A stretch of DNA of 64,000 bases from Hydrogenophaga sp. BPS33 (lineage in GTDB: Bacteria; Pseudomonadota; Gammaproteobacteria; Burkholderiales; Burkholderiaceae_C), in assembly GCF_009859475.1 (NCBI RefSeq), contig NZ_CP044549.1, forward strand, positions 3,162,001 to 3,226,000, given 5' to 3'. Both the position numbers and the translations under genes were made by a program. The stretch's first letter is position 1. Each line of letters begins with the position of its first letter. The notes under the pieces were generated by a model, which ran no database searches, was not told the DNA's origin, and was given only the letters and a program-made list of their open reading frames with translations. Shown here one piece after another: positions 1 through 10,421 of the stretch.

Positions 1-54
1 GCGAAGGCACGCCTTGATGGCGGCGGCGGTGGGCACGGTGGTGGATGGGCTCAT
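1..54 (-). CDS. Partial N-terminus, possibly BolA family protein
   Basis: Only the first 18 codons lie in the window, reading [18 protein letters not shown]. The ATG overlaps the TGA of yciB by 4 bp (ATGA), so it is translationally coupled to it. I infer a BolA-family protein mainly from context, because yciB is commonly followed by a bolA-like gene and then a peptidyl-prolyl isomerase in Burkholderiales. The fragment is too short to show a domain. Confidence 0.4.
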   Translation of the reverse strand, partial: MSPSTTVPTAAAIKACLR

Positions 55-596
55 GGCTTCTTCTCCGCCACGTCGTCCTTCAGATGGCGCGCGATGTACA
101 GCCCCTGGCCCACGATGAAGACCACCGGGAACACATATCCCCAGAGCTTGAAATTCACCCAGTCTTCGGTGGAGTAGTAGGCCGCCACATAGGCGTTGAT
201 GCCGGCCATGAACAGGAAATAGCCCACCCAGGCCACCGTCAGCCGCGCCCAGACGTTGTCGGGGAGCTGGAGTTGGCTGCCCAGAAGCAGCTGCAGGAAG
301 TTTTTCTTCCAGATCCACAGGGCCGCAGCCAGCACGATCGCCATGCTCGCGTAGAGCACCGTGGGTTTCCATTTGATGAAGCGCTCGTCCTGCAGAAACA
401 GCGTGAGCGCGCCGAACACGAGCACCAATACCAGCGTGACTTTGTGCAAGGTCTGCAACTTGCGGTCGATGGCGTAGATCAGGCCGGTCTGCACCACGGT
501 GGCGGCCATCAGCACCGCCGTGGCGGTGTAGATGTCGGCCATCTTGTAGGCCAGCACGAAGAGGGCAATGGGGAAAAAGTCGATCAGAAGGCGCAT
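51..596 (-). CDS. yciB: Inner membrane-spanning protein YciB (septation protein A)
   Basis: 181 residues, close to the usual length of about 180 for the YciB/IspZ family. It is hydrophobic throughout with about five membrane segments, an N-terminus [18 protein letters not shown] and the conserved stretch [11 protein letters not shown] near residue 75. Members sit in the inner membrane and have been linked to cell envelope synthesis and intracellular septation, but no reaction is known. A GATAAT box ends 7 nt before the ATG on the coding strand with no Shine-Dalgarno sequence, which suggests a leaderless or nearly leaderless transcript. It overlaps the downstream bolA-like start by 4 bp. Confidence 0.93.
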   Translation of the reverse strand: MRLLIDFFPIALFVLAYKMADIYTATAVLMAATVVQTGLIYAIDRKLQTLHKVTLVLVLVFGALTLFLQDERFIKWKPTVLYASMAIVLAAALWIWKKNFLQLLLGSQLQLPDNVWARLTVAWVGYFLFMAGINAYVAAYYSTEDWVNFKLWGYVFPVVFIVGQGLYIARHLKDDVAEKKP

Positions 597-734
597 CGCG
601 CGATTATCGGGCTTGGCGCGTCGGCTTCCTTAGGCAGGGCTTTGGCCGGCCAGCGCGGAACTTGCTCGCGCCAAGGCTGTCTCTATGGGAGTTTTGAGAT
701 CGATCGCTGTCATGACCACCGGAGGGAAAGCCGC

Positions 735-1664
735 ATGAACACCCAGGAACAACAAGCCATCCTCACCATCGCCTTGCTGGCCGCGTTTGCCGACGGCAAC
801 AAGGCCGACACCGAGCGCGAGTCCATTCGCCGGTTGGCCGAGTCGCTCAATCCCGAAGCCAGTGGCATTGCCTTGCCGCGCCTGTACCAGGACGTGCTGC
901 TCAAGCGCGTCACGCTGGCCGATGCGGTGGCCGGGTTGGGCGATGCTGGCCACCGCCAACTGGCCTACGAAATGGCGGTGTGCGTGTGCGATGCGGATGG
1001 GCGCCAGGGCCCGGCCGAAAGCGCGTTCCTGCAAGACCTCAAGAAGCGCCTGGCGCTGGATGCGGGCGAGGTCGCGGCCTTCGAGCGCGAAGAGCAGGCC
1101 GTGGTGGCCGCGGCCGAGCAGGCGGCGCCCGTGGTGGCGGCCTCGGTGGCCGCCGGGGCGGATCTGGACAAGTCGATCCTGAACCATGCACTGCTCAACG
1201 GGGCCCTTGAGCTGCTGCCGCAGTCCTGGGCGTCGATGGCCATCATTCCGCTGCAGATCAAGATGGTCTATGGCATCGGCAAGGCACACGGCGTGGAGCT
1301 GGACCAGGGCCACATCCGCGAGTTCATCGCCGCGGCCGGTGTGGGCCTGACGTCCCAGTACCTGGAGCAGTTCGGCCGCAAGCTCCTGGGCGGCTTGCTG
1401 GGCAAGGCCGCCGGGCGCACCATGGGCCGTATCGGTGGCGCGGCCACCGGCATGGCGTTCTCGTTTGCCACGACCTATGCGCTGGGGCAGGTGGCCAAGC
1501 GCTATTACGCGGGCGGCCGGGCGATGAGCACCGAGTTGCTCAAGCAGACGTTCCAGGACTTGCTGGGCCCGGCCAAGCAGATGCAGACGCAGTACTTACC
1601 GCAGATCCAGCAGAAGGCGGCCACGCTGGACATGGGGCAGGTGATGAAGATGGTCAAGGGTTAG
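735..1664 (+). CDS. TerB-like / DUF697 domain protein
   Basis: 309 residues from an ATG preceded by GGAGGG. The frame is open far upstream, but that part is antisense to yciB and looks like a shadow. Residues about 5-120 are an acidic helical TerB-like region (ADGNKADTERESIRRLAE, and CVCDADGRQGPAE). Residues about 150-270 resemble DUF697, a glycine-rich membrane-associated helical domain (LELLPQSWASMAIIPLQIK, GLLGKAAGRTMGRIGGAATG). The C-terminus is glutamine- and methionine-rich. TerB-type domains are often found with stress or metal-response functions and DUF697 with membrane GTPases. The actual job here is unknown, and it stands alone on the plus strand. Confidence 0.72.
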   Translation: MNTQEQQAILTIALLAAFADGNKADTERESIRRLAESLNPEASGIALPRLYQDVLLKRVTLADAVAGLGDAGHRQLAYEMAVCVCDADGRQGPAESAFLQDLKKRLALDAGEVAAFEREEQAVVAAAEQAAPVVAASVAAGADLDKSILNHALLNGALELLPQSWASMAIIPLQIKMVYGIGKAHGVELDQGHIREFIAAAGVGLTSQYLEQFGRKLLGGLLGKAAGRTMGRIGGAATGMAFSFATTYALGQVAKRYYAGGRAMSTELLKQTFQDLLGPAKQMQTQYLPQIQQKAATLDMGQVMKMVKG

Positions 1665-1761
1665 GAGCCCTGCGCCCGCGCATGCTCCTGGGCCAAGATC
1701 GCGAGGACGAAGCCCGCTTTCTCGTGTGGCAAGAAGAAAGGAGGCCCGGGCCTCCTTGTGT

Positions 1762-2777
1762 TCAGACCACCGCGGGGGCCGTCGACGCCATGGCTTCGCT
1801 GGCGATCGTCATCGAGCGTAGCCGCAGCGCCGGATCGAACACGTCGCTCACCATCATGAATTCGTCGGCCTGCGTCACCTTGGCCAGCGACTCCAACCCC
1901 TCGCGCACCGTCTGCGGCCCACCGATCACGGCCACGGCCAGGAAGTCCGCGATCGCCGCCCGTTCCTGCGAATGCAGGCCTTGCATGAAGTTCTGGACCG
2001 GTGGCGGCAGCTGGCCGCGTTTGCCGGTGAGGATGCCCAGCACCCGCTGGTAGGTGCTGCTGGCCAGGTACTCCGCCTCGTCGTCGGTCGGCGCGGCAAT
2101 CAGCGGTACGCCGACGATGGCGTAGGGCTCGGCCAGGGTGGCCGAAGCTTGGAAGTGCGTGCGGTACACGTCCAGCGCCTGCAACAGCAGGCGCGGCGCG
2201 AAGTGCGAGGCGAAGGCGTAGGGCAGGCCGCGTTCGGCTGCCAGCTGCGCCGAAAAAAGGCTTGACCCCAGCAGCCAGATCGGCACGTTGGTGCCCGCGC
2301 CCGGGTTGGCGATCAGTCGCTGGCCGGGCGTGGCGGGACCGAGCAGGTGCTGCAGTTCGGCCACGTCGCGCGGGAAGTCGGCCTCGGTCTCCACGCGGTC
2401 GCGCCGCAGCGCGCGCATGGTGTGCGGGTCGGTGCCAGGCGCGCGGCCCAGGCCCAGGTCGATGCGGCCGGGGTAGAGCTCGGCGAGGGTGCCGAAGGCC
2501 TCGGCCACCACCAGCGGCGCGTGGTTGGGCAGCATCACGCCGCCCGAGCCGATGCGCATGGTCTTGGTGCCACTGGCGATGTGTCCGATCAGCACCGCCG
2601 TGGCGGAGCTGGCGATGCCGCTCATGTTGTGGTGTTCGGCCAGCCAGTAGCGGGTGAAGCCCAGCGATTCGGCGTGCTGAGCGGTGCGCAGGGCGATGGC
2701 CAGCGCGTTGGCCACGGTGCTGCCTTCGCGCACCGCGACCAGGTCTAGCATGGACAGGTGGATGTCAGAGAGCGGTT

Positions 2778-2781
<4 letters not shown>
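1762..2781 (-). CDS. LLM class flavin-dependent oxidoreductase
   Basis: 339 residues of the bacterial luciferase-like (LLM) TIM-barrel family, which uses FMNH2 or F420 for monooxygenation or hydride transfer. Diagnostic stretches are [49 protein letters not shown] and [16 protein letters not shown], all typical of the MsnO8 / YceB-like subgroup. The ATG overlaps the end of cysK by 4 bp, so it is the last gene of an msrB-cysK-LLM operon. The substrate cannot be told from sequence. The sulfur neighbours make a role in organosulfur or thiol oxidation conceivable, but this is inference. Confidence 0.88.
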
Positions 2782-3694
<913 letters not shown>

Positions 3695-3698
<4 letters not shown>

Positions 3699-4114
3699 GC
3701 GGTGTCCTTCTGGGGTTGGTGTTCGAGCGATGCGGAGTTCATGCAGTAGCGCAGGCCGGTGGGCGCGGGGCCGTCTTCGAACACGTGGCCCAGGTGCGCG
3801 CCGCATTGGCTGCACACGGTTTCCACGCGCACCATGCCGTGGCTGCGGTCGGTGATCTCGGTGATCGACCCTGGCACCGCTTGCGAGAAGCTGGGCCAGC
3901 CGCAACCGGCGTCGAACTTGGTGTCGGCGTCGAAGAGCTTGTTGCCGCAGCAGATGCAGTGGTAGCTGCCGTCGGCCCACACGCGCTCGTATTTGCCGCT
4001 GTACGGGCGCTCGGTGTGGGCGTGTCGGGTGACGTCGAAGGCGTGCGGCTCGGCGCCTTTGGCCGCGAGCACTTCGCGCCACTCGGCCTCGGTTTTCTGG
4101 ATGGGGAAGGTCAT
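3695..4114 (-). CDS. msrB: Peptide methionine-(R)-sulfoxide reductase MsrB
   Basis: 139 residues. It reduces free or protein-bound methionine-R-sulfoxide in the cytosol (no signal peptide). The four zinc-binding cysteines are visible as CICC (C53, C56) and CSQCG (C101, C104). The catalytic cysteine is C124 in [10 protein letters not shown], where the family consensus has RYCINS. GCGWPSF near residue 71 is also conserved. The frame is open a further 32 codons upstream, but [13 protein letters not shown] matches the usual N-terminus. It is first in the msrB-cysK-LLM operon, so oxidised-methionine repair is coupled to cysteine synthesis. Confidence 0.95.
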
Positions 4115-4127
4115 GGCGTGTCTCCGG

Positions 4128-5621
4128 TCATGATGAACAGCTGATCTCGATCTGGCGGGCCCAGTCGGGCGGGAAGTCCGCGAGGTCTTCCTGGCCCGCG
4201 ACATCGTCAAATGGGCGCTCCAGCGCGCTTTGCAAGCGCGCGACTTCGCTGTGGTCGCCTTGTTTCGCGCGCTGAATGGCGACTTCGCCCAGGTGGTTGC
4301 GCAGCACCACGCGCGGGTTGGTGCGCAGCATCTGCGCCAGCGTGGTTTCTGCGTCGAATCCAGTTTGCGCCTGCAAGCGCTCGCGCCAGCGCGCGGCCCA
4401 GGCGTCGAAGGCCTCGCGCTGCAGGAACAGGTCGCGCACGGCGTCCAGCGGGCCCGCCACCGCCTGGCTCAGGCGGCGCCAGAAGATGGTGAAGTCCACC
4501 GCATCGGTGGCCATGAGTTTCATCAAGGTATCGGTGAGCGCGGCGTCTGTCTCGCGCACCTCACCCAGGCCGAGCTTGGCGTTCATGCGCCGCTGCAGCG
4601 CGGCGGGCATCCGGGCCTTGTAGGGCTCCAGCGCGTCCAGCGCGTCCTGCTGGTCGTCCATCAGGGGCAGCAGCGCCTGGCCGAGCGCGAACAGGTTCCA
4701 GTAGGCGATGTTGGGCTGGCGGTTGTAGGCGTAGCGTCCGCCGGTGTCGGAGTGGTTGCAGATGTGACCGGGGTTGAAGGCGTCGAGAAACTGGAACGGA
4801 CCGTAGTCGATGGTCAGTCCCAGGATGCTCATGTTGTCGGTGTTCATCACGCCGTGGCAGAAACCCACGGCCTGCCATTGCGCCACCATCTCGGCGGTGC
4901 GCGCGCTCACGGCTTCGAGCAAGGCCGCATAGGGGTTGCCTGGAGCCTCGCGGCAGGCCGGGTAGAAGCGGTCGATGACGAAGTCGGCCAATTGACGCAG
5001 TTCGTCGTGCAGGCCGTTGTGCGAGAAGTGCTCGAAGTGGCCGAAGCGGATGAAGCTGGGCGCCACGCGCGTGACCACGGCCGCGGTCTCGATCTCTTCG
5101 CGGCGCACTGGCGCGGGCGAGCCCGTGACGCACAGCGCACGGCTGGTGGGGATGCCCAAGGCATGCATGGCTTCGCTGCAGAGGAATTCGCGGATCGAGC
5201 TGCGCAGCACCGCGCGGCCATCTCCCATGCGGGAGTACGGCGTGAGGCCCGCGCCTTTCAATTGCACTTCCTGCGGACCCGATGCGGTGTCGACCTCGCC
5301 CAGCAAGATGGCGCGGCCGTCGCCCAGTTGCCCTGCCCAGTGGCCGAACTGGTGGCCGCTGTACACGCTGGTCAGCGGCTGCGTGCCCGCGATGGGCAGG
5401 TTGCCGGTGAAGGCCTCGAGCGCGGCGGGCGAGGCGAGCCAGGCGCGGTCCAGTCCGATCAGGTCGGCCACGGCCGGGCTGGTGCCGACCCATTCGGGCG
5501 CAGGCAGGGGAGTAGGGGATCGCAAGGTGTAGAAGGCTTCGCCCAGGTCCGCAAAGCGGTTGCGCCAGGGCAGGCCCAGGTCCAGGCCGAGGTCGGTGGC
5601 CTTGTCAAAGGGTCGGTTCAT
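4128..5621 (-). CDS. selO: Protein adenylyltransferase SelO (YdiU)
   Basis: 497 residues, in the family range of about 480-500. SelO is a pseudokinase that transfers AMP from ATP to Ser/Thr/Tyr of target proteins and has been tied to oxidative stress. Visible hallmarks are [58 protein letters not shown] and [20 protein letters not shown]. It ends in SCSS; the Cys lies where eukaryotic SelO carries selenocysteine. ATG at 5621 is preferred because a GACAAT box ends 8 nt upstream, consistent with a leaderless mRNA. An ATG at 5630 would add three residues. It is followed closely by msrB, another redox-repair gene. Confidence 0.94.
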   Translation of the reverse strand: MNRPFDKATDLGLDLGLPWRNRFADLGEAFYTLRSPTPLPAPEWVGTSPAVADLIGLDRAWLASPAALEAFTGNLPIAGTQPLTSVYSGHQFGHWAGQLGDGRAILLGEVDTASGPQEVQLKGAGLTPYSRMGDGRAVLRSSIREFLCSEAMHALGIPTSRALCVTGSPAPVRREEIETAAVVTRVAPSFIRFGHFEHFSHNGLHDELRQLADFVIDRFYPACREAPGNPYAALLEAVSARTAEMVAQWQAVGFCHGVMNTDNMSILGLTIDYGPFQFLDAFNPGHICNHSDTGGRYAYNRQPNIAYWNLFALGQALLPLMDDQQDALDALEPYKARMPAALQRRMNAKLGLGEVRETDAALTDTLMKLMATDAVDFTIFWRRLSQAVAGPLDAVRDLFLQREAFDAWAARWRERLQAQTGFDAETTLAQMLRTNPRVVLRNHLGEVAIQRAKQGDHSEVARLQSALERPFDDVAGQEDLADFPPDWARQIEISCSS

Positions 5622-5682
5622 GTGTGCCATTGTCCCCATCGGGCCCGACATGAGGGGGCGCAGGGTCAATCCGGTTGGGCCA

Positions 5683-6735
5683 TCAACTGTGGACGTCCAG
5701 GGGCTGCTCTTCCTGCAGGCGGCTGCGGTACTGGCCTGGCGACACGCCGAACCAGCGCTTGTTGGCGCGGAAGAAGTTGCTCTGGTCGGCAAAGCCCAGC
5801 AGGTCGGCCACCTGGCCCAAGGTGTGGCGCGACTCGGCCAGGTACTTCTGTGCAAGGTCGCGCCGTGCGCCGTCCAGCAGTTGCTGGAAGCTGGTGTTTT
5901 CCTCGTGCAGGCGGCGCTGCAGCGTGCGGTCCGCCATGGCCAGGCTGCTGGCCACATCCTCGCGCCGGGGTTCGCCCAGGTGCAGGCGGCGCAGGATTTC
6001 TTCGCTGACGCGGTGCGCGGTGCTGCTGCTGCCCAGGCGCACCAGGCGTGCTTCGATCACGCGCTGGTGCATGTCGAACAGCACCGGGTCGCGCGAAAGC
6101 AGGGGCATGTCCAGGTCGGCGCGCGTGAGCAGCAGGCGGTTGCGCGGCTGTCCAAAGCGAACCGGACAGCCGAAGGCGCGCAAGTAGGGTTCGGCCTCCA
6201 GCGGCTCGGGATCGACGAATTCCACGGCCAGCGCCTGCACCTCGCGCCGCGTGATCCAGCGGCACAGCGAGGCCACTGTGAGCAGGCTGTATTCAAGCCG
6301 CTGGCGCGGCAGGGGGCGGGCGTTGCCGATGAGGCCGAGCACCAGCCAGCAGTTGTCCCCTTCGGGTTCGAGCTCGAGCGTGATGGCGTCGGAGATGACC
6401 GCGTAATAACGCGCCAGACTCATCAAGCCGGCTTTGAGCGACGGGCTGGCCAGCATCACATAGCCGATCGCATCGAAGTTGACATGGCGCGCTGGCAATT
6501 CGCGGTCCATGCCCAGCGCCGGCTTGCCGGACCAAGCCACCGCCACTTCCCACAGGCGGGAGATCTTCTCGACTTCGACGCGCGCATCGGGGTCGCGCAG
6601 CACGGCGCCGTCGATACCGGCAGCGCACAGAAGGCGGGGCGCGTCCAGCCCCTGCGAGGCAAACATGTCGGCCAGGCATCGGACCCAACTGGCCGAGCTG
6701 GTTCGGCGGGGGCGGGATTGGCGTTGTGAAGTCAC
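5683..6735 (-). CDS. AraC family transcriptional regulator
   Basis: 350 residues from GTG. An Arabinose_bd-type N-terminal ligand domain runs from about 15 to 205 ([28 protein letters not shown] block). A C-terminal AraC helix-turn-helix runs from about 245 to 335 ([41 protein letters not shown]). The next in-frame ATG (6666) would cut into the conserved N-terminal helix, so the GTG is favoured even though I see no Shine-Dalgarno. A 12-bp direct repeat straddles the start (separate entry), suggesting autoregulation. It is divergent from the acyl-CoA ligase and Liv transporter, its likely targets. Confidence 0.87.
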   Translation of the reverse strand: MTSQRQSRPRRTSSASWVRCLADMFASQGLDAPRLLCAAGIDGAVLRDPDARVEVEKISRLWEVAVAWSGKPALGMDRELPARHVNFDAIGYVMLASPSLKAGLMSLARYYAVISDAITLELEPEGDNCWLVLGLIGNARPLPRQRLEYSLLTVASLCRWITRREVQALAVEFVDPEPLEAEPYLRAFGCPVRFGQPRNRLLLTRADLDMPLLSRDPVLFDMHQRVIEARLVRLGSSSTAHRVSEEILRRLHLGEPRREDVASSLAMADRTLQRRLHEENTSFQQLLDGARRDLAQKYLAESRHTLGQVADLLGFADQSNFFRANKRWFGVSPGQYRSRLQEEQPLDVHS

Positions 6736-6749
6736 TCGATTGGCGTTGT
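6716..6749. promoter_or_regulatory. 12-bp direct repeat, candidate AraC operator
   Basis: GATTGGCGTTGT occurs exactly at 6716-6727 and again at 6738-6749. The offset is 22 bp, or about two helical turns, the arrangement typical of AraC-family tandem half-sites. It straddles the GTG start of the AraC gene and faces the divergent acyl-CoA ligase. Operator function is inference. Confidence 0.5.
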
Positions 6750-6871
6750 TGCGATAGCGGCGCTTGGGCGCCCGTTCCTAGAATTCCTGAGCAGGCAGGC
6801 GCTGTCGGAAAGCTCGGATTCAACGGGATTTCAGGCGTGGGCGCAAGTGCTTTCTGGCTTCAAAAAACGGC

Positions 6872-6886
6872 AGGAGACAAGACATG
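6872..6886 (+). promoter_or_regulatory. Shine-Dalgarno/ATG cassette upstream of the acyl-CoA ligase
   Basis: The 15-mer AGGAGACAAGACATG here is identical to the ribosome site and start of the Liv binding protein (8990-9004) and of the Bug binding protein (22217-22231, minus). Its ATG is in frame with the downstream ligase and would add 48 residues that look unlike the family. It may be a remnant of a lost binding-protein start, or a genuine alternative start. Confidence 0.4.
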
Positions 6887-7027
6887 AATGGCGCCACGGC
6901 ATGGGCTCGAACCCCATGTCACGCAATGGACAACCCCGGGGCGCTCCGGGTAGAACCCCTGGGTGTCCAGGGTGGGCAAGCGGCTACGATGGCCGCCACA
7001 ACCCATCCCTATTTTCAGGAGACCTCC

Positions 7028-8671
7028 ATGCTGGGCCAGATGCAGAGCCAACCCCTTTTGATTTCGTCGCTGATCGTGCACGCCGAACGGCACCACGCGA
7101 GCGGGGAGATCGTGTCCCGGCGCGTGGAGGGCGACCTTCACCGCAGCACCTGGGGCCAGATCGCCAGCCGCTCGCGCCAGGTGGCCAACGCGCTCGACGG
7201 CCTGGGCCTGGCGCAGGGCGATCGCGTGGCCACGCTGGCCTGGAACGGCTACCGCCACCTCGAGCTCTATTTCGGCGTGAGCGGTACCGGACGTGTGCTG
7301 CACACGCTCAACCCCCGCCTGCACCCGGAGCAACTGGTCTGGATCGTCAACCACGCCGAGGACCAGGCCTTGTGCTTCGACATGACCTTCCTGCCCCTGG
7401 TCAAGGCCGTCGCGGCCAAGTGTCCGACGGTGAAGCACTGGATCGCGCTGTGCGATGCCGACAAACTGCCCGCCGACAGCGGCATCCCGGGCCTGCAGAG
7501 CTACGAAGCCTGGATAGGCCAGCACCCCACCACCTACCACTGGCCCAGCTTCGACGAGAACTCTGCCTCCAGCATGTGCTATACGAGCGGCACCACCGGC
7601 AATCCCAAGGCCGCGCTGTACTCGCACCGTTCGACGTTGTTGCACGCCTTCGGTGCGGCGCTGCCCGACGCCATGTGCCTCTCGGCGCGCGACAGCGTGC
7701 TGCCGGTGGTGCCCATGTTCCACGTCAATGCGTGGGGCCTGCCGTACGCGGCCGCGGCCATCGGCTGCAAGCTGGTGTTCCCCGGTCCGGCACTCGATGG
7801 CAAATCGGTGTATGAACTCATCGAGGCCGAGAAGGTCACCATGGCCGCGGGCGTGCCCACGGTGTGGCAGATGCTGCTGGGCCACCTGCAGTCGAACAAC
7901 CTCAAGTTCAGCACGCTCAAGCGCACTGTCATCGGCGGCTCGGCCTGTCCGCCTGCCATGATCCGCGCCTTCAACGACGTCTACGGCGTGGAAGTGCTGC
8001 ACGCCTGGGGCATGACCGAAATGTCGCCACTGGGCACGGTCTGCACACTGAAGAACGCGCAACTCGAGCTGCCGCCAGAGGAGCAGCTCAAGGTCCGGCT
8101 CAAACAGGGTCGAGGCATCTTTGGTGTAGACATGAAGATCGTCGACGACGCTGGCCAAGAGCTGCCCTGGGACGGCAAGGCGTATGGCGATCTGCTGGTG
8201 CGCGGTCCCTGGATCATCGCCAGTTACTTCAAGGGCGAGGGCGGCGACCCGTTGCAGTACGACGCGCAGGGCCAGGGCTGGTTCCCCACCGGCGATGTGG
8301 CCACCATCGACGCCGACGGCTTCATGCAGATCACCGACCGCAGCAAGGACGTGATCAAGTCGGGCGGCGAATGGATCAGCTCGATCGACGTGGAGAACAT
8401 CGCCATGGCCCACCCGGCCGTGGCCATGGCGGCCTGTGTGGGCATGAAACACCCGAAGTGGGACGAACGTCCCATCGTGGTGGTGGTGAAGAAGCCCGGC
8501 GCGGAACTCACGCGCGAAGAGTTGCTGAGCTTCTACGAGGGCAAAACCGCCAAGTGGCAGATCCCCGACGACGTGGTCTTCGTCGATGCGATCCCACTCG
8601 GTGCCACCGGCAAGATGCAGAAGATGACCTTGCGCCAGCAACTCAAAGACTATGTGTTGCCCGGTGTGTGA
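7028..8671 (+). CDS. Long/medium-chain acyl-CoA synthetase (AMP-binding)
   Basis: 547 residues of the ANL superfamily, which activates a carboxylic acid to its acyl-CoA via an acyl-adenylate. The P-loop is [21 protein letters not shown]4 is [14 protein letters not shown], and the A7/A8 region is [22 protein letters not shown] then [13 protein letters not shown]. The catalytic lysine is in [11 protein letters not shown] near the C-terminus. The ATG at 7028 follows CAGGAGACC, and homologues begin near here. The chain-length preference is not readable from sequence. It lies directly before a Liv-type ABC importer, so it probably activates the imported acid. The divergent AraC gene is the likely regulator. 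Confidence 0.92.
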   Translation: MLGQMQSQPLLISSLIVHAERHHASGEIVSRRVEGDLHRSTWGQIASRSRQVANALDGLGLAQGDRVATLAWNGYRHLELYFGVSGTGRVLHTLNPRLHPEQLVWIVNHAEDQALCFDMTFLPLVKAVAAKCPTVKHWIALCDADKLPADSGIPGLQSYEAWIGQHPTTYHWPSFDENSASSMCYTSGTTGNPKAALYSHRSTLLHAFGAALPDAMCLSARDSVLPVVPMFHVNAWGLPYAAAAIGCKLVFPGPALDGKSVYELIEAEKVTMAAGVPTVWQMLLGHLQSNNLKFSTLKRTVIGGSACPPAMIRAFNDVYGVEVLHAWGMTEMSPLGTVCTLKNAQLELPPEEQLKVRLKQGRGIFGVDMKIVDDAGQELPWDGKAYGDLLVRGPWIIASYFKGEGGDPLQYDAQGQGWFPTGDVATIDADGFMQITDRSKDVIKSGGEWISSIDVENIAMAHPAVAMAACVGMKHPKWDERPIVVVVKKPGAELTREELLSFYEGKTAKWQIPDDVVFVDAIPLGATGKMQKMTLRQQLKDYVLPGV

Positions 8672-8716
8672 AGCGCATGCGTTTCGCGAAGTGGCGCAGA
8701 GGTTGTTTCACACGTG

Positions 8717-8757
8717 CCCCTCACCCCAGCCCTCTCCCCAGAGGGGCGAGGGAGCAA
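8717..8757 (+). repeat. Half copy of CCTCACCCC palindromic repeat
   Basis: CCCCTCACCCCAGCCCTCTC followed by CCAGAGGGGCGAGGGAGCAA. It matches the left half of the complete element at 30788-30899 and can form a hairpin (CCCTCTCCCC with GGGGCGAGGG). It lies in the ligase-to-binding-protein gap. Confidence 0.7.
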
Positions 8758-8774
8758 TACACGGCCTCCGGAGA

Positions 8775-8900
8775 GCAGTGCCTCTTCCAGAGGCATCGAG
8801 GGACGGCTGCGCCGGCCCAAGATGCCGTCCCCCCTCGAAGCGCCGAAGGCGCGCTACAGAGGGGGGAAGCCGCGCAGCGGCGCAGGGGGGTGTTCCCCTA
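8775..8900 (-). repeat. Interspersed CCCCCTC/GAGGGGG palindromic element
   Basis: In the minus orientation this reads CTTCCCCCCTCTGTAGCGCG, then CGCCTTCGGCGCTTCGAGGG and GGGACGGCATC, with GCGCC-GAA-GGCGC inside. It has the same layout (G/C-rich arms, then GGCCGGCG-GAGCC-like and GCATCTCT-like blocks) as the elements at 10240-10326 and 29922-30010, and it is inverted relative to them. Confidence 0.6.
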
Positions 8901-9001
8901 TTTGTCGCGTGCGCGATAGAAGGCCGGGCAATCCCCTACGCGGTGCTGCGCGCTATGCATTTACGCTGCGCCTACCCGATTCGTCAACCAGGAGACAAGA
9001 C

Positions 9002-10237
9002 ATGAAATGGACCGTGAAGATCATTGCCGGCGCCTCGATGTTGGTGGCCGCCAGTGCCGCGTTTTCCCAGGCGGGTCAAACCGTCAAGATGGTGCGGATC
9101 GACCCTCTCACAGGCCTGCTGGGTCCCGTGGGTGTGAGCCAGAACAAGGGTTACCAGTTCTTCGCCGAGAAGTTCAGCGGCAAGGGCAACCCCGCCGGCG
9201 TGAAGTTCGAAGTGACCGCGATCGACAACAAGCTCAGCCCCGCCGAGAGCCTGAACGCGCTGAAGGCCGCGATCGACCAGGGCGTGCGCTACATCATCCA
9301 GGGCAATGGCTCCTCCGTTGCGCTGGCCCTGGCCGACGCGGTCGAGAAGCACAACGCGCGCAACCCGGGCAAGGAGGTGCTCTACCTCAATGACTCCGCC
9401 GTCGACCCCGATCTCACCAACAGCAAGTGCAGCTACTGGCACTTCCGCTTCGACGCCGACACCTCGATGAAGATGGAGGCCATGGCCAGCTTCATGGCCA
9501 AACAGCCCGACATCAAGAAGGTGTACTTCCTGAACCAGAACTACTCGCACGGCCATCAGGTGGTGAAGTTCGGCAAGGAGGCGTTGGGCCGCAAGCGCCC
9601 GGACATCCAGTTCGTGGGCGAAGACCTGACGCCGCTGGCGCAGACGCGCGATTTCGCGCCTTACATCGCCAAGATCAAAGCGTCGGGTGCTGACACGGTG
9701 ATCACCGGCAACTGGGGTTCCGACCTTTCGCTGATGATCAAGGCCGCCAACGAAAACGGTTACACGGGCAAGTTCTTCACTTACTACGCGGGGGTTACCG
9801 GCACGCCGACGGCGCTGGGCACCAACGGCGCGGGCCGGGTCTACCAGATCGCCTACAACCACTACAACATGGGTGGGCAGATGGACCGGTGGATGAAGGA
9901 GTTCAACGCCAAGTACAACGACGACTTCTACACCGGCTCCACCATCCGCATCTTCGAGTTCCTCGGTGCCGCGATGGCCAAGGCCAAGTCCACCGACCCG
10001 GTGAAGGTGGCCGCCGCCATGGAGGGCCTGACGGTCAAGAGCTTCAATGGCGAAGTGACGATGCGCAAGAACGATCACCAACTGCAGCAGCCGCTGTACA
10101 TGTCGGTCTGGCAGAAGGCGGACGCCAAGTACCCGTACAGCCCGGAGAAGACCGGCATGACGCTGGCGCCCGTGGCGGAGTACCCGAACTACGTCTCGAG
10201 CACACCCACGAGCTGCCAGATGAAGCGGCCGAGCTAA
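9002..10237 (+). CDS. ABC transporter substrate-binding protein (Liv/HAAT type)
   Basis: 411 residues with a signal peptide, MKWTVKIIAGASMLVAASAA, and probable cleavage after AFSQA, so it is periplasmic. The mature protein is a Peripla_BP_6 (LivK-like) fold: IDPLTGLLGPVGVSQNKGYQ, IIQGNGSSVALALADAVEKH, FLNQNYSHGHQVV and DTVITGNWGSDLSLMIKAA. The ATG at 9002 follows AGGAGACAAGAC. The next genes are the matching permeases and ATPases. Together with the acyl-CoA ligase, this suggests the ligand is an organic acid rather than an amino acid, but that is inference. Confidence 0.93.
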   Translation: MKWTVKIIAGASMLVAASAAFSQAGQTVKMVRIDPLTGLLGPVGVSQNKGYQFFAEKFSGKGNPAGVKFEVTAIDNKLSPAESLNALKAAIDQGVRYIIQGNGSSVALALADAVEKHNARNPGKEVLYLNDSAVDPDLTNSKCSYWHFRFDADTSMKMEAMASFMAKQPDIKKVYFLNQNYSHGHQVVKFGKEALGRKRPDIQFVGEDLTPLAQTRDFAPYIAKIKASGADTVITGNWGSDLSLMIKAANENGYTGKFFTYYAGVTGTPTALGTNGAGRVYQIAYNHYNMGGQMDRWMKEFNAKYNDDFYTGSTIRIFEFLGAAMAKAKSTDPVKVAAAMEGLTVKSFNGEVTMRKNDHQLQQPLYMSVWQKADAKYPYSPEKTGMTLAPVAEYPNYVSSTPTSCQMKRPS

Positions 10238-10239
10238 GA

Positions 10240-10326
10240 GCCACCCCCGCCGCGCTGCGCGCGACCCCCTCGAGGGGGCGACACTGCGGCCCGGCGGAGC
10301 CGGTTCCGCGTCGTCTCTGGACGGGT
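10240..10326 (+). repeat. Interspersed CCCCCTCGAGGGGG palindromic element
   Basis: CCACCCCCGCCGCGCTGCGC, then GACCCCCTCGAGGGGGCGAC, then CCCGGCGGAGCCGGTTCCGC and GTCGTCTCTGGACGGG. It parallels 29922-30010 nearly block for block. It lies between the binding protein and the transcription terminator-like hairpin. Confidence 0.7.
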
Positions 10327-10359
10327 ACATTTCGCGCCGGCTGATTTCGCTTGCTGCTC

Positions 10360-10392
10360 AAGAGCCCGATCGGGTTGCCGGATCGGGCTCTT
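10360..10392 (+). terminator. Strong hairpin between binding protein and permease genes
   Basis: Perfect 12-bp arms AAGAGCCCGATC (10360-10371) and GATCGGGCTCTT (10381-10392) with a 9-nt loop, followed by CCATATTT. There is no long U tract, so it may be a partial terminator or an RNA-stabilising 3' end. Either could raise binding-protein mRNA relative to the permeases. Confidence 0.65.
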
Positions 10393-10421
10393 CCATATTT
10401 CGTGATGAAAGGTCTTGGGGA

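Larger units (their letters stand above)
8672..9001 (+). other. 330-bp intergenic region made largely of repeats
   Basis: This gap between the ligase and the Liv binding protein holds the half palindromic repeat at 8717-8757 and a CCCCCCTC...GAGGGGGG element at about 8775-8900. I see no convincing gene and no unambiguous -35/-10 pair. The open frame across it is a shadow. Confidence 0.6.

Noticed and set aside
45..734. 230-codon upstream extension of the TerB/DUF697 gene
   Set aside because: It is antisense to yciB, whose protein is clearly real. The start at 735 has a GGAGGG ribosome site.
8714..9001. N-terminal extension of the Liv binding protein
   Set aside because: The open frame runs through repeat sequence. 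The real start at 9002 has a ribosome site and begins a signal peptide.
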